Positions 27,404 through 37,527 of a DNA stretch of 46,991 nucleotides are shown here, one piece after another. The notes beneath the pieces were generated by a model that did not search any database, was not told where the DNA came from, and saw nothing but the letters and a program-made list of their open reading frames with translations. Source of the DNA: an uncultured Pelagibacteraceae bacterium (GTDB lineage: Bacteria; Pseudomonadota; Alphaproteobacteria; Pelagibacterales; Pelagibacteraceae); NCBI GenBank assembly GCA_902518595.1, contig CABYGR010000004.1, forward strand, positions 1 through 46,991, read 5' to 3'. The translations under genes were made by a program, and so were the position numbers. Every line of letters starts with the position of its first letter. Position 1 is the first letter of the stretch.

Positions 27404-28957
27404 GTGTTATATTTTTCTAAATTAAGAATATTCTTTATTTCATTAGTTTCTTTATTTTTTATTTTAATTTCTGCTTCAAATTTTTTAAAATTTGATAATA
27501 ACTTATTAAATAAAAAAATAAATCTTGGTTTAGATTTACAGGGAGGATCTTATCTTTTATTAGAAATTGATAATACACCTGTAATTGAACAAAAACTTCA
27601 AAACTTAACATCTACTATTAGAAATTATTTTAAAGAAAAAGGTATTAGAGTAACCAATCTTAAAATTTCAGGTGTAAAATTATATTTTTCTGCAGAGGAA
27701 AAATTTAAGAAAAATATTTTAGATGAATTTAAAGATGAGAAAAGTAATATTAATCCATATTATCCAAGATTTAAATCTCATCAATTAGATATTGTTGAAG
27801 CAGATGATGTTTTTATTATAAACTTTTCTAAACAAGGAATAATTGAATTAAAAAACTCATCTCAAGATCAAGCTTTAGAAATAGTAAGAAGAAGAATAGA
27901 TGAAATTGGTACTAATGAACCTAATATTCTTAAACGTGGTAATGATAGAATTCTAGTTGAACTTCCTGGATTGGATGATCCTATGAGAATCAAATCTTTA
28001 CTTGGAAAAACTGCTAATTTAACTTTTAGATTTGTTACTAATGATAATGATGATTCTTTTGGTGTGGAAAAATTAAAGTATGAAGATAGTTCAGAAGAAA
28101 CTAATGTTAGTAAAAGGATAATTCTTAGTGGAGATAATCTTTTAGATGCTCAGCCAAGAATGAATAATGAAACAAACGAAACTGTAGTTTCTTTTACGCT
28201 TGATAGAGTAGGAGCTAAAAGATTTGGTAAGGCAACTTCAACAGGCATAGGAAAGCAATTAGCTATTGTTTTAGATGGTAAAATAATAAGCGCCCCTGTT
28301 ATAAGAGACACAATTGCCAGTGGATCAGGTCAAATTAGTGGAGGCTTTACTTTTCAATCAGCAACAGATCTTGCTTTATTATTAAGATCTGGAGCTCTAC
28401 CCGCACCACTTAATATAATTGAAGAAAGAACTGTTGGACCAGACTTGGGTCAAGATTCGATTAATGCAGGTATGATTGCCTTAATTATTGGCTTTATTCT
28501 TGTAATAATATTCATATTTGTAAAATATAAAATTTTTGGATTAATTACTAATATAGCTTTAGTTATTAATTTATTTTTATTAGTTGGAATTTTAACAATA
28601 TTTGAGGCAACATTAACCTTACCCGGTATAGCAGGAATAATTTTAACAGTTGGTATGGCAGTAGATGCAAATGTTTTAATATTTGAAAGAATTAAAGAAG
28701 AGCTAAAAAATGAGAAAAATAATTTAATAGCATTTGATAGTGGATATACTAAATCAAGAACTGCTATTCTGGATGCAAATATAACCACTTTATTAGCTGC
28801 AATTATTCTATTTTTTATGGGATCAGGTCCAATTAAAGGTTTTTCTTTGACGTTAGGAATTGGAATTTTTACAACACTGTTTTCCGTATATTTTATAGCA
28901 AGACTATTGACTGTTATGTATGTTTTTAAAAACAAAGAAAAACAAGGTTTAATCTAG
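27404..28957 (+). CDS. secD: protein translocase subunit SecD
   Basis: Proton-driven export factor. The 517 residues have an N-terminal transmembrane helix (about 7-25), the periplasmic P1 region starting LGLDLQGGSYLLLEID and containing IVRRRIDEIGTNEP, and five C-terminal helices. These carry VGPDLGQDSINAG, the AVDANVLIFERIKEE (D4-type) motif and a TLLAAIILFFMGSGPIKGFS end. The start codon is GTG at 27404, with no good ATG or strong ribosome-binding site nearby. Translation may depend on yajC, which ends 16 bases upstream. Confidence 0.95.
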   Translation: MLYFSKLRIFFISLVSLFFILISASNFLKFDNNLLNKKINLGLDLQGGSYLLLEIDNTPVIEQKLQNLTSTIRNYFKEKGIRVTNLKISGVKLYFSAEEKFKKNILDEFKDEKSNINPYYPRFKSHQLDIVEADDVFIINFSKQGIIELKNSSQDQALEIVRRRIDEIGTNEPNILKRGNDRILVELPGLDDPMRIKSLLGKTANLTFRFVTNDNDDSFGVEKLKYEDSSEETNVSKRIILSGDNLLDAQPRMNNETNETVVSFTLDRVGAKRFGKATSTGIGKQLAIVLDGKIISAPVIRDTIASGSGQISGGFTFQSATDLALLLRSGALPAPLNIIEERTVGPDLGQDSINAGMIALIIGFILVIIFIFVKYKIFGLITNIALVINLFLLVGILTIFEATLTLPGIAGIILTVGMAVDANVLIFERIKEELKNEKNNLIAFDSGYTKSRTAILDANITTLLAAIILFFMGSGPIKGFSLTLGIGIFTTLFSVYFIARLLTVMYVFKNKEKQGLI

Positions 28958-29845
28958 ATGATAGCCTTTAACAAATATTATAATCAGTTTAATATTCTCT
29001 CTATTTCACTGGTCATTATATCTTTATTATTACTAATATTTAAGGGTTTAAATTTTGGAATAGATTTTAAAGGAGGAACACTTATAGAATTGAGGTCGAC
29101 AGATTCAAAAATTAATGTTTCTTCCTTAAGAGACAATTTAAACCAAATGAATTTAGGTGATGTTTCAGTAAAGAATTTTGGAAATGAGACTGATTTTCTA
29201 ATTAAGTTTGAAAATGATGATAACAAAAATGTTATTGAAGAAATTAAAAATAATTTAGATAAATCATTTGGTAATAATTTTAATTTTAGAAGAGTAGAAA
29301 ACGTTGGCCCAAAAGTTAGTGCAGAATTATTAAAATCAGGAGTTATAGCTATAACTGTTGCATTAGGGTTAATGCTTATTTATATTTGGATTAGATTTGA
29401 ATGGCAGTTTAGTCTTGGTGCTATATTAGCTTTGTTTCATGATGTAATAGTTACATTAGGTTTATTTTCATTACTTGGTCTAGAAATTAATTTATCAATT
29501 ATTGCAGCAGTATTAACTATAGTTGGATATTCGATGAATGATACAGTAGTAATATTTGATAGAGTTCGAGAAAATTTAAGAAAATATTCAGATATAAAAA
29601 TTTATGATTTAACTAATATCTCAATTAATGAAACATTATCTAGAACTTTGATTACTTCGATAACCACATTGCTAGCTTTATTTTCAATTTTTATATTTGG
29701 TGGAGAAATTTTAAAAGGTTTTTCTCTGGCAATGATATTTGGTGTGATTTTTGGAACTTATTCTTCAATTTATATTGCAAACACAGTTTTAGTAAGGCTT
29801 AAAGTTTCTCAAAAAACTGTTTTAAGAGAAGACGACAAAAACTAA
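28958..29845 (+). CDS. secF: protein translocase subunit SecF
   Basis: Partner of SecD, 295 residues. It has an N-terminal helix (about 14-30), the GIDFKGGTLIELR periplasmic start, and the C-terminal helices with YSMNDTVVIFDRVREN and FSLAMIFGVIFGTYSSIYIA. Its ATG follows directly on the secD stop. Its 3' end overlaps the convergent PuuD-like gene by four bases. Confidence 0.95.
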   Translation: MIAFNKYYNQFNILSISLVIISLLLLIFKGLNFGIDFKGGTLIELRSTDSKINVSSLRDNLNQMNLGDVSVKNFGNETDFLIKFENDDNKNVIEEIKNNLDKSFGNNFNFRRVENVGPKVSAELLKSGVIAITVALGLMLIYIWIRFEWQFSLGAILALFHDVIVTLGLFSLLGLEINLSIIAAVLTIVGYSMNDTVVIFDRVRENLRKYSDIKIYDLTNISINETLSRTLITSITTLLALFSIFIFGGEILKGFSLAMIFGVIFGTYSSIYIANTVLVRLKVSQKTVLREDDKN

Positions 29846-30444
29846 TACAAATTTTGAGCTGCTACCATCGTAAATAGCATTGGTAAAGATAATAATGTAT
29901 TCGTTCTAGAAAATAGCATTGCTGTTCTTGCTGATTTAGCTTTTAGTTCTGGATCACATTCAACAATTCCTAGAGCTCTTTTTTGATTTGGCCAAATTAC
30001 AAACCAAACATTAAATGCCATTATAAGACCAAGCCACATACCAATTCCTATAGCGGTATGTTTTGGAATACCAGATCCAACACTTAATGTCATAGCATCA
30101 TGAAGGTATCCATTCAGTCCCGCAAGGATAAAACCTGACAAAACTGTAAATGCTGCTGCCCATCTGAAATAAAAAAGTGCTGCTGGAGCTATAACTTTTC
30201 CAATTGCTGGTTTTTGTTCATCAGGGATTTTAGCCATATTAGGAATTTGAACGAAGTTAAAATACCAAAGTAAACCTATCCACATTATAGCAACAATTAC
30301 ATGAGTATATCTAGCTACCCAGCTCCAAAATAAAATATCAAAAGTAAACCCATCGTTTAAATAAAAAAGTCCCAGGAATAGTAGAATCGATAAGATCACA
30401 GAAGCATGAACTGTTTTAGATAAAGATGTTAACAAATTCCCCAT
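29842..30444 (-). CDS. PuuD-like (urate oxidase N-terminal domain) membrane protein
   Basis: A 200-residue protein with about five or six hydrophobic segments and conserved histidines in ARYTHVIVAIMWIGLLWYFN and in GIPKHTAIGIGMW, plus NVWFVIWPNQKRALG. These match the membrane domain of the urate hydroxylase PuuD family. Full-length PuuD carries a C-terminal cytochrome c domain; here only the membrane part exists, as in many marine alphaproteobacteria. Urate oxidation is therefore uncertain; haem binding or another electron-transfer role is as likely. No purine-degradation genes are nearby. Homologues are sometimes labelled antitermination protein NusG, which is a mislabel. Confidence 0.72.
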   Translation of the reverse strand: MGNLLTSLSKTVHASVILSILLFLGLFYLNDGFTFDILFWSWVARYTHVIVAIMWIGLLWYFNFVQIPNMAKIPDEQKPAIGKVIAPAALFYFRWAAAFTVLSGFILAGLNGYLHDAMTLSVGSGIPKHTAIGIGMWLGLIMAFNVWFVIWPNQKRALGIVECDPELKAKSARTAMLFSRTNTLLSLPMLFTMVAAQNLY

Positions 30445-30482
30445 ATTTATTATTTATATATCAAATTTAGAAAAAATTAAAT

Positions 30483-33338
30483 CTAATTCAAAAGAGGTTT
30501 TAGGAACTGTCCTGTATAACTCTCTTTATTTTTAATTATTTCTTCTGGTTTTCCCTCTGCTACAATTTTACCACCGTTAACACCACCTTCTGGACCTAAA
30601 TCAACAATATAATCAGATGTTTTTATAACATCCAAATTATGTTCGATAACGACCACAGTATTACCTAATGCTACAAAAGTGTGTAAAATTTCTAAAAGTT
30701 TTTTTATATCATGTTGATGTAAACCAGTTGTAGGTTCATCTAAAATATACATTGTTCTACCAGTTGACCTTTTTGATAGTTCTTTTGCCAATTTAATTCT
30801 TTGGGCCTCACCTCCAGATAAAGTTGTAGCTTGTTGACCAATTTTTATGTAACCAAGACCAACTTTTTTGAGAGTTAATAATTTTGATTTAATATTTGAA
30901 ATGTTTTCAAAATAATCACAACCTTCATCAACTGTCATATTTAAAACATCGGCAATACTTTTATCTTTAAATTTAATTTCTAAGGTTTCTCTGTTATATC
31001 TTGATCCTTTGCATTCATCACACTGTATATAAACATCAGGTAGAAAATGCATTTCGTAAGTTATTACACCATCACCTTCACAAGCTTCACATCTCCCACC
31101 TTTAACATTAAATGAAAATCTTCCTGGCTTATATCCTCTAGATTTAGCTTCTGGTAAACTTGTGAACCAATCTCTTATAGGTCCAAAAGCACCTGTATAA
31201 GTAGCTGGATTTGATCTTGGTGTTCTTCCTATAGGTGACTGATCAATATTGATAATCTTATCAATTAGTTCTGTACCTTTAAATCCTTTAAAAGGTTTAG
31301 GTATTTTTCTTGATTTGTTATTATTCAATGTAAGATTTAGTGCATTATATAATGTTTGAAGTATTAAAGTAGATTTTCCACTACCAGAAACACCAGTTAC
31401 AGAAGTAAGACTACCAAGAGGGATTTTTAGATTAACATTGTCAAGGTTATTTCCAGTTGCACCATTAATTTCTAAAAATCTACCATTTTTAGCTAACCGT
31501 CTTTTAAGAGGAACATTTATTTTTAATTTATTAGATAAATATTTTCCAGTTAAACTATTCTTGTCATTACATAATTCTTCAAATGTACCTTGAGCAACAA
31601 CGTCACCACCACCGCTACCTGCTTCGGGACCAAGATCTATTATATGATCTGCATTTTCCATAGTTTCAGTATCATGCTCAACTACAATTACCGTATTACC
31701 CAAGTCTCTTAATCTTTTAAGGGCATTTATTAATTTAAGATTATCTCTTTGATGAAGTCCTATAGACGGTTCATCTAGAACATATAGAACACCAGTTAGA
31801 CCTGATCCGATTTGAGATGCTAGTCGGATACGTTGAGCCTCTCCACCTGATAAAGTTCCAGATTCTCTTGAGAGGGTAAGATAATCTAATCCTACGTTCA
31901 AAAGGAATGTTAATCTTTCATTGATTTCTTTTAAAATATGTTCAGCAATTTTTAATTGTCTTTTACTTAAATTTTTTTCAAGATTTTTAAACCATTCAGC
32001 TGAGTCTAAAATAGATTTTTTAGTTACTTCACTTATATGAAGTCCATCAATTTTAACGCATAATGCCTCATCTTTAAGCCTATAACCATCACATCTTTCA
32101 CATTTTGTATCAGACTGATATTGAGAAATTTCTTCTCTTTTCCAATCACTATCTGTTTCAAGATATCTTCGCTCTAGATTGTTTATTACACCCTCAAACG
32201 TTTTTTTGTGTGAATATTTTTCATAACCATCATCATAAGTAAATTTAATTTCTTCATCATCTGAACCATATAAAATTATATCTTTTATTTTTTTGGATAA
32301 TTTTGACCATTTATCATCTAGGGAAAAGCCATAATGTTTTGAAAGTGAAGATAATGTCTGAGCGTAATATAAAGTTGTTGTTTTTGCCCATGGTTCAATA
32401 GCTCCATCTGATAAACTTTTTTTTTCATTTGGTATTACTAAGTTAGGATCTACATTCAATTTAATACCTATTCCTTCACATTCTTCACAAGCACCAAAAG
32501 GACTATTAAAAGAAAATAATCTTGGTTCAATTTCTTCAATTGTAAATCCACTTTCAGGACAAGAAAATTTTGTTGAAAAAATAAGTTTTTTTAATTTTCT
32601 AAATTTTTTGGGTAAAGTTTCATCTTCATATTCTACAAAAACTAAGCCGTTTGAAAGATTCACTGAAGTCTCTATTCCTTCAGCGAGTCTATTGCCAAGT
32701 GAAGAATTTAGAACAATTCTATCAACCAGAATTGATATATCGTGTTTAACTTTTTTATTTAGTTCAGGAATTTGGTCAATTTCATATAAAGTTTCATCAA
32801 CTTTAATTTTTCTAAATCCTCTTTTTTTATAATTTAGTATATCTTTTTTATATTCACCTTTTCTTCCTCTAACTACAGGGGCATAGATATAAATAGTTGA
32901 TTTTTTTGGTAGTTCTTTAATCTTATCAACTATTTGTGAAATCGTTTGAGATGATATGGGTTTTCCAGTAAATGGTGAGTAGGGTATTCCAGCCCTAGCA
33001 TATAAAACTCTCATATAATCATAAATTTCAGTCACAGTTGCAACAGTTGATCTTGGATTTTTGGATGTATTTTTTTGTTCTATTGATATAGCCGGACTTA
33101 AACCTTCAATTAAATCGACATTTGGTTTCTTCATTTTGTCTAAAAATTGTCTAGCATAAGCTGACAAGCTTTCTACATATCTTCTTTGCCCTTCAGCATA
33201 AACTGTATCAAAAGCTAAAGATGATTTTCCAGAGCCAGATATTCCTGTAATGACAACAAATTTGTCTTTTGGTATTTCTAAAGAAATATTTTTTAAATTA
33301 TGCTCTTTAGCGCCCTTAATAACTATCTTTTTAATCAT
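30483..33338 (-). CDS. uvrA: excinuclease ABC subunit A
   Basis: Damage-recognition ATPase of nucleotide-excision repair, 951 residues. It has two ABC modules: Walker [14 protein letters not shown] near 33-45 and [10 protein letters not shown] near 650-660. Signatures are [12 protein letters not shown] and [12 protein letters not shown], with Walker [14 protein letters not shown] and [11 protein letters not shown]. Zinc modules include CERCDGYRL and the [18 protein letters not shown] pair. The first zinc module reads CPESGF, with Ser at the second Cys; as I recall this is frequent in alphaproteobacterial UvrA. Full length. Divergent from ssb across 90 bases, an arrangement common in bacteria. 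Confidence 0.97.
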   Translation of the reverse strand: MIKKIVIKGAKEHNLKNISLEIPKDKFVVITGISGSGKSSLAFDTVYAEGQRRYVESLSAYARQFLDKMKKPNVDLIEGLSPAISIEQKNTSKNPRSTVATVTEIYDYMRVLYARAGIPYSPFTGKPISSQTISQIVDKIKELPKKSTIYIYAPVVRGRKGEYKKDILNYKKRGFRKIKVDETLYEIDQIPELNKKVKHDISILVDRIVLNSSLGNRLAEGIETSVNLSNGLVFVEYEDETLPKKFRKLKKLIFSTKFSCPESGFTIEEIEPRLFSFNSPFGACEECEGIGIKLNVDPNLVIPNEKKSLSDGAIEPWAKTTTLYYAQTLSSLSKHYGFSLDDKWSKLSKKIKDIILYGSDDEEIKFTYDDGYEKYSHKKTFEGVINNLERRYLETDSDWKREEISQYQSDTKCERCDGYRLKDEALCVKIDGLHISEVTKKSILDSAEWFKNLEKNLSKRQLKIAEHILKEINERLTFLLNVGLDYLTLSRESGTLSGGEAQRIRLASQIGSGLTGVLYVLDEPSIGLHQRDNLKLINALKRLRDLGNTVIVVEHDTETMENADHIIDLGPEAGSGGGDVVAQGTFEELCNDKNSLTGKYLSNKLKINVPLKRRLAKNGRFLEINGATGNNLDNVNLKIPLGSLTSVTGVSGSGKSTLILQTLYNALNLTLNNNKSRKIPKPFKGFKGTELIDKIINIDQSPIGRTPRSNPATYTGAFGPIRDWFTSLPEAKSRGYKPGRFSFNVKGGRCEACEGDGVITYEMHFLPDVYIQCDECKGSRYNRETLEIKFKDKSIADVLNMTVDEGCDYFENISNIKSKLLTLKKVGLGYIKIGQQATTLSGGEAQRIKLAKELSKRSTGRTMYILDEPTTGLHQHDIKKLLEILHTFVALGNTVVVIEHNLDVIKTSDYIVDLGPEGGVNGGKIVAEGKPEEIIKNKESYTGQFLKPLLN

Positions 33339-33385
33339 AATTTTAGTTGCTTTGACTTAATAAAATTAATATTCAGAGTAAATTG

Positions 33386-33394
33386 TGATATAAT
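33386..33394 (+). promoter_or_regulatory. ssb: extended -10 promoter element of ssb
   Basis: TGATATAAT, that is TGn followed by a perfect TATAAT (33389-33394), 35 bases before the ssb ATG and within the uvrA-ssb divergent region. A weak TTAATA lies about 17 bases upstream. The expected transcript start is near 33401. Confidence 0.5.
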
Positions 33395-33428
33395 TCTAAT
33401 TAATTAATTTAACAAATATTAAAATATT

Positions 33429-33887
33429 ATGGCTGGAAGTTTAAATAAAGTACTTTTAATTGGTCGTTTAGGCGCAGATCCTGAAATTAAACAAATGGTT
33501 AATGGTAAAAACGTAGCTAGATTAAGTCTTGCTACTAGCCAATCATGGAAAGATAAAAGCACTGGCGAAAAAAAAGAGAAAACTGAATGGCACCGAGTAG
33601 TAGTTTTTAACGAAGGTTTAGTAAATGTAGTTCAACAATACCTTAAAAAAGGAGCTCAAATTTACGTAGAAGGACAACTTACAACTAGAAAATGGAAGGA
33701 TGAACAAAGTGGACAAGACAAATACTCAACTGAAGTTGTTATTCAAGGATACAATTCCTCTTTAACAATGTTAGGTGGTGGAAATTCTGGTGGTGGAATT
33801 CAATATGATAATAATCAGCCTTCAAAATCTAGTTCTGATGATGCTTCACAAGTATCTAATGATATGGATGACGAAATTCCATTTTAG
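33429..33887 (+). CDS. ssb: single-stranded DNA-binding protein
   Basis: A 152-residue protein with an N-terminal OB fold (about 1-115) starting [19 protein letters not shown] and containing TEWHRVVVF and [12 protein letters not shown] glycine/serine/asparagine-rich linker and the acidic partner-binding tip DDEIPF follow. It coats ssDNA and recruits repair and replication proteins. It lies five bases before gyrA. Confidence 0.96.
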   Translation: MAGSLNKVLLIGRLGADPEIKQMVNGKNVARLSLATSQSWKDKSTGEKKEKTEWHRVVVFNEGLVNVVQQYLKKGAQIYVEGQLTTRKWKDEQSGQDKYSTEVVIQGYNSSLTMLGGGNSGGGIQYDNNQPSKSSSDDASQVSNDMDDEIPF

Positions 33888-33892
33888 TTTTT

Positions 33893-36472
33893 ATGGACAA
33901 AACTGAAGTTTCTAAAGATAAAAATATAAAACTCATATCTATGCATGATGAGATGAGCTCGTCTTATCTATCATATGCTATGAGTGTAATTGTAAGCCGA
34001 GCTCTTCCCGACATACGTGATGGCTTAAAGCCTGTACATAGAAGAATTTTATATGCAATGCACAAAGGAGGTTACGACTGGTCAAAACAATTTAGAAAAT
34101 CAGCAAGAATAGTTGGTGACGTAATTGGTAAATATCACCCACATGGAGATCAGTCTGTTTATGATGCGCTTGTTAGAATGGTTCAAGATTTTTCTATGAG
34201 CCTTCCACTTGTAGAAGGTCAAGGTAATTTTGGTTCCATAGATGGAGATCCAGCAGCTGCTATGAGATATACTGAAACTAGACTCTCCAAAGTTTCGCAG
34301 TTTTTGATTGATGATATAGAAAAAAATACAATTGAATTCAAAAGTAATTATGATGAAACTGAAAAAGAACCTTCAGTATTACCTGCTCAATTTCCCAATT
34401 TATTAGTTAATGGTGCTGGTGGAATTGCAGTAGGGATGGCAACAAGCATTCCTCCACACAATCTTGGTGAAATAATTGATGGAACCTTGGCTTTAATTAA
34501 AAATAAGGATATTAAAATAAAAGAATTAATGAAACATATACCCGGTCCTGATTTTCCAACAGGTGGTGTAATCATTGGTAAAGATATAATTAAACAAGGA
34601 TATAACATAGGTAGAGGGTCTTTTAAAATTAGAGGTGAAATATCAAATGAAACTTTAAAAAATGGAAGAGATAGATTGGTAATTACATCAATACCTTATC
34701 AAGTTAATAAATCAGTTTTAAATGAAAGAATTGTACAATTAGTAAGAGAAAAAAAAATTGAAGGAATAAAAGACATTAGAGATGAGTCAAATAGAGAAGG
34801 TATAAGAGTTTCTATAGATTTAAGGAATGGTGTTGAACCAGAAACAGTTAAGAGACAACTTTATAAAAATACACAAATTGAAAGTTCTTTTGGATTCAAT
34901 ACATTAGCAATTGTAGATGGGAAACCTAAAACTTGTACTCTTAAAAATTTCTTAGAAAATTTTTTAGAGTTTAGAGAAGATGTTGTTATTAATAAAACAA
35001 AATATGATCTTAAGAAAACAGAAGAGAGAGCACATATTTTAATTGGTTTATCAATTTCAGTTGAAAATTTAGATAAAGTTATAAAGATCATAAGATCATC
35101 AAAAACACCCGAAGATGCAAAAAAATCAATTTTAAATATTAAATGGAAAATTAACAAATCTCAAAAAATGATTTCTTTGATTGAGGGAAAAAGATCAAAA
35201 AATACTTATTCCCTATCTGAAGCTCAGGTAGTAGCAATTTTGGAATTAAGATTACAAAAATTAACAGCTCTAGGAATTAACGAGATTGAGCTTGAAATTA
35301 AAAAATTATCTGAATTAATTACAAAATTTAAGAAAATTATTTCTTCTAAAAAGGAGCTTTTAAAAGTCATAAGTAATGAATTAGAAAATATTAAAGAAAG
35401 GTTTTCAACTCCAAGAAGAACTAAAATAATTGATGCAGTACTTAATTATGACATTGAAGAAACCATTCAAAAAGAGTCTGTTTTAATCACTGTTACACTC
35501 CAAGGTTACATTAAAAGAGGGTCTTTAAATAGTGTAAAAAAGCAAAAAAGAGGTGGTAAAGGTAAAACGGGTATTACAACAAGAAATGAAGACTCGGTAG
35601 TTCAAACATTATCTGTTGATACTCATACATCAGTTTTATTTTTTTCTACAGAAGGTTTAGTTTATAGAATTAAAGCTTGGAAAATTCCAGAAGGATCAGC
35701 CTCTTCAAAAGGTAAATCATTATTTAATATTCTTCCCCTTAAAAACCATCAATCAATAAGTTCTATCATGCCTTTTCCTGAAAATGATGAAAGCTTAAAA
35801 GACTATCAAATAATATTTGCTACTGCTAAAGGGAAAGTTAGAAAAAATAGTTTAGAGGACTTTGAGTCAATAAATACATCAGGGAAAATTGCAATGAAAC
35901 TTGATAGTAATGATAAAATTGTTGGTGTGAAGATTTGTAAAGAAGATCAAGATGTAATTTTAAGCACTAAATTGGGAAAATGTATTAGATTTGAATCTAA
36001 AAAATTAAGAATTTTTAAAGGAAGATCTTCAAAAGGTATTAAAGGAATTGAATTAGCTTCTAACGATGAAATTGTATCTTTATCTATTATTGATAATGAT
36101 AAAATCAAAAGGAATGGAAAAATATCAAAAGATGAAAAAGCAGAACTAAAAGCAAGTGAAAAATTTATCTTATCAATAACTGAAAATGGTTACGGTAAAA
36201 AAACCTCTCATTATGATTATCGTGTTACTAATAGAGGTGGTAAGGGAATTATCGGAATAATAAATTCTCCAAGAAATGGTAATATATCTTCGTCATTTCC
36301 AGTTTATGAAGGTGACGAAATAATGATTTCCACAAACAGAGGTAGAGTGATTAGAGTAGCTGTTAAAGAAATAAGAACAGCTGGTAGAAACACTCAAGGT
36401 GTAAGAATTATTAAATTATCAGGAGATGAAAAGGTTGTTTCATCAATTAAAATAGAAGATAACTTAATTTAA
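33893..36472 (+). CDS. gyrA: DNA gyrase subunit A
   Basis: Breakage-reunion subunit of gyrase, 859 residues. The catalytic tyrosine is Y126 in AAMRYTETR. The winged helix has [18 protein letters not shown], and the C-terminal beta-pinwheel includes the gyrase box-like KQKRGGKG near 549-556 and repeated [13 protein letters not shown] blades. The site equivalent to E. coli Ser83 is Gln (GDQSVYD), while the Asp87 equivalent is kept. It follows ssb closely and overlaps the coaD start by one base. Confidence 0.97.
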   Translation: MDKTEVSKDKNIKLISMHDEMSSSYLSYAMSVIVSRALPDIRDGLKPVHRRILYAMHKGGYDWSKQFRKSARIVGDVIGKYHPHGDQSVYDALVRMVQDFSMSLPLVEGQGNFGSIDGDPAAAMRYTETRLSKVSQFLIDDIEKNTIEFKSNYDETEKEPSVLPAQFPNLLVNGAGGIAVGMATSIPPHNLGEIIDGTLALIKNKDIKIKELMKHIPGPDFPTGGVIIGKDIIKQGYNIGRGSFKIRGEISNETLKNGRDRLVITSIPYQVNKSVLNERIVQLVREKKIEGIKDIRDESNREGIRVSIDLRNGVEPETVKRQLYKNTQIESSFGFNTLAIVDGKPKTCTLKNFLENFLEFREDVVINKTKYDLKKTEERAHILIGLSISVENLDKVIKIIRSSKTPEDAKKSILNIKWKINKSQKMISLIEGKRSKNTYSLSEAQVVAILELRLQKLTALGINEIELEIKKLSELITKFKKIISSKKELLKVISNELENIKERFSTPRRTKIIDAVLNYDIEETIQKESVLITVTLQGYIKRGSLNSVKKQKRGGKGKTGITTRNEDSVVQTLSVDTHTSVLFFSTEGLVYRIKAWKIPEGSASSKGKSLFNILPLKNHQSISSIMPFPENDESLKDYQIIFATAKGKVRKNSLEDFESINTSGKIAMKLDSNDKIVGVKICKEDQDVILSTKLGKCIRFESKKLRIFKGRSSKGIKGIELASNDEIVSLSIIDNDKIKRNGKISKDEKAELKASEKFILSITENGYGKKTSHYDYRVTNRGGKGIIGIINSPRNGNISSSFPVYEGDEIMISTNRGRVIRVAVKEIRTAGRNTQGVRIIKLSGDEKVVSSIKIEDNLI

Positions 36473-36966
36473 TGGCCAAAACAGCAATTTATCCTGGAAC
36501 TTTTGATCCAATAACATATGGACATATTGATGTAATTAAAAAATCATTAAAATTGTTTGAAAAAATTGTTGTTGCAGTTTCCGATGTCGAAAATAAAAAT
36601 TATCTTTTTTCTGCCAACGAAAGAATTGATATTGTTAAAAAAGCTTTATTCTCAGACTTAAAATTAGATAAAAAAAAAGTAATAGTTATCTCTTTTACTT
36701 CTTTAACAACTGACTTATGTAAAAAATATAAATCCAATATAATTTTAAGAGGATTAAGAGCTGTTTCAGATTTTGAATATGAATTTCAATTAGCAGGTAT
36801 GAACAGAAAACTTAATAAAAATATTGAAACACTATTCTTAATGTCAGATGTAGAAAACCAAATAATTTCATCTAAATTTGTTAAAGAAATTGTTAAATTA
36901 AATGGAGATATAAGAAAATTTACTACCAAAAGTACAATTAAATCTTTAAAAGAAAAATATGAATAG
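36472..36966 (+). CDS. coaD: phosphopantetheine adenylyltransferase
   Basis: Penultimate enzyme of coenzyme A synthesis; it joins ATP and 4'-phosphopantetheine. The 164 residues have YPGTFDPITYGHIDVI with the TxGH-type nucleotide site (YGHI), ILRGLRAVSDFEYEFQLA, and ISSKFVKEI near the end. Length is standard. Its start overlaps the gyrA stop (TAATG) and its end overlaps the cyclophilin start by eight bases. Confidence 0.96.
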   Translation: MAKTAIYPGTFDPITYGHIDVIKKSLKLFEKIVVAVSDVENKNYLFSANERIDIVKKALFSDLKLDKKKVIVISFTSLTTDLCKKYKSNIILRGLRAVSDFEYEFQLAGMNRKLNKNIETLFLMSDVENQIISSKFVKEIVKLNGDIRKFTTKSTIKSLKEKYE

Positions 36967-37519
36967 ACTGTTAGTATATATATTCATTTATTTTTTTTTA
37001 ATTATCAATCAATCAATAGCACAGGAGAATATAATGATTTTAAAATTAAAAGATGGTGAAGTAAAAATTCAATTATTTGAAGATGTTGCCCCAAATCATG
37101 TTAAGAGAATAAAAGAATTAGCTGATAGTGGCAAATATGACAACGTGGTGTTTCATAGGGTAATAGACGGTTTTATGGCTCAAACAGGAGATGTAAAATT
37201 TGGTAACTCTAACTCAAGTGATTTTGATTTGAATCGTGCGGGTATGGGCGGGTCAGATTTACCAGATTTGAAACAAGAATTTAATAGTCTTCCACATGAT
37301 AGAGGTACGTTATCGATGGCTAGGTCATCAGACCCTAATAGCGCTAATAGTCAATTTTTTATATGTTTTAAAGCAGCTCCATTTTTAGATAGACAATACA
37401 CTGTCTTTGGTAAAGTTATTGAAGGTATGGAGTTAGTCGATAATATTAAAAGAGGTGATGAAAGCAACAATGGTTCAGTCACTGATCCTGATAAAATTAT
37501 AAGTTTTAAATCTTTATAG
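36959..37519 (+). CDS. exported peptidyl-prolyl cis-trans isomerase (cyclophilin type)
   Basis: A 186-residue cyclophilin with an N-terminal signal peptide (about 1-21, IYFFLIINQSIA then QEN), so it is likely periplasmic. The catalytic Arg/Phe region VVFHRVIDGFMAQTGD and the FxxNSQFFI substrate groove (SANSQFFICF) are intact, as is FLDRQYTVFGKV. It sits between coaD and tgt, eight bases into coaD and eight bases before tgt. Confidence 0.93.
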   Translation: MNRLLVYIFIYFFLIINQSIAQENIMILKLKDGEVKIQLFEDVAPNHVKRIKELADSGKYDNVVFHRVIDGFMAQTGDVKFGNSNSSDFDLNRAGMGGSDLPDLKQEFNSLPHDRGTLSMARSSDPNSANSQFFICFKAAPFLDRQYTVFGKVIEGMELVDNIKRGDESNNGSVTDPDKIISFKSL

Positions 37520-37527
37520 TCCAATAA

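Noticed and set aside
28450..28935. A 161-codon open frame on the minus strand inside secD
   Set aside because: It is antisense to the well-conserved membrane region of secD and its translation resembles no protein family.
29842..30444. NusG antitermination factor
   Set aside because: The protein is an integral membrane protein with none of the NusG NGN or KOW features.
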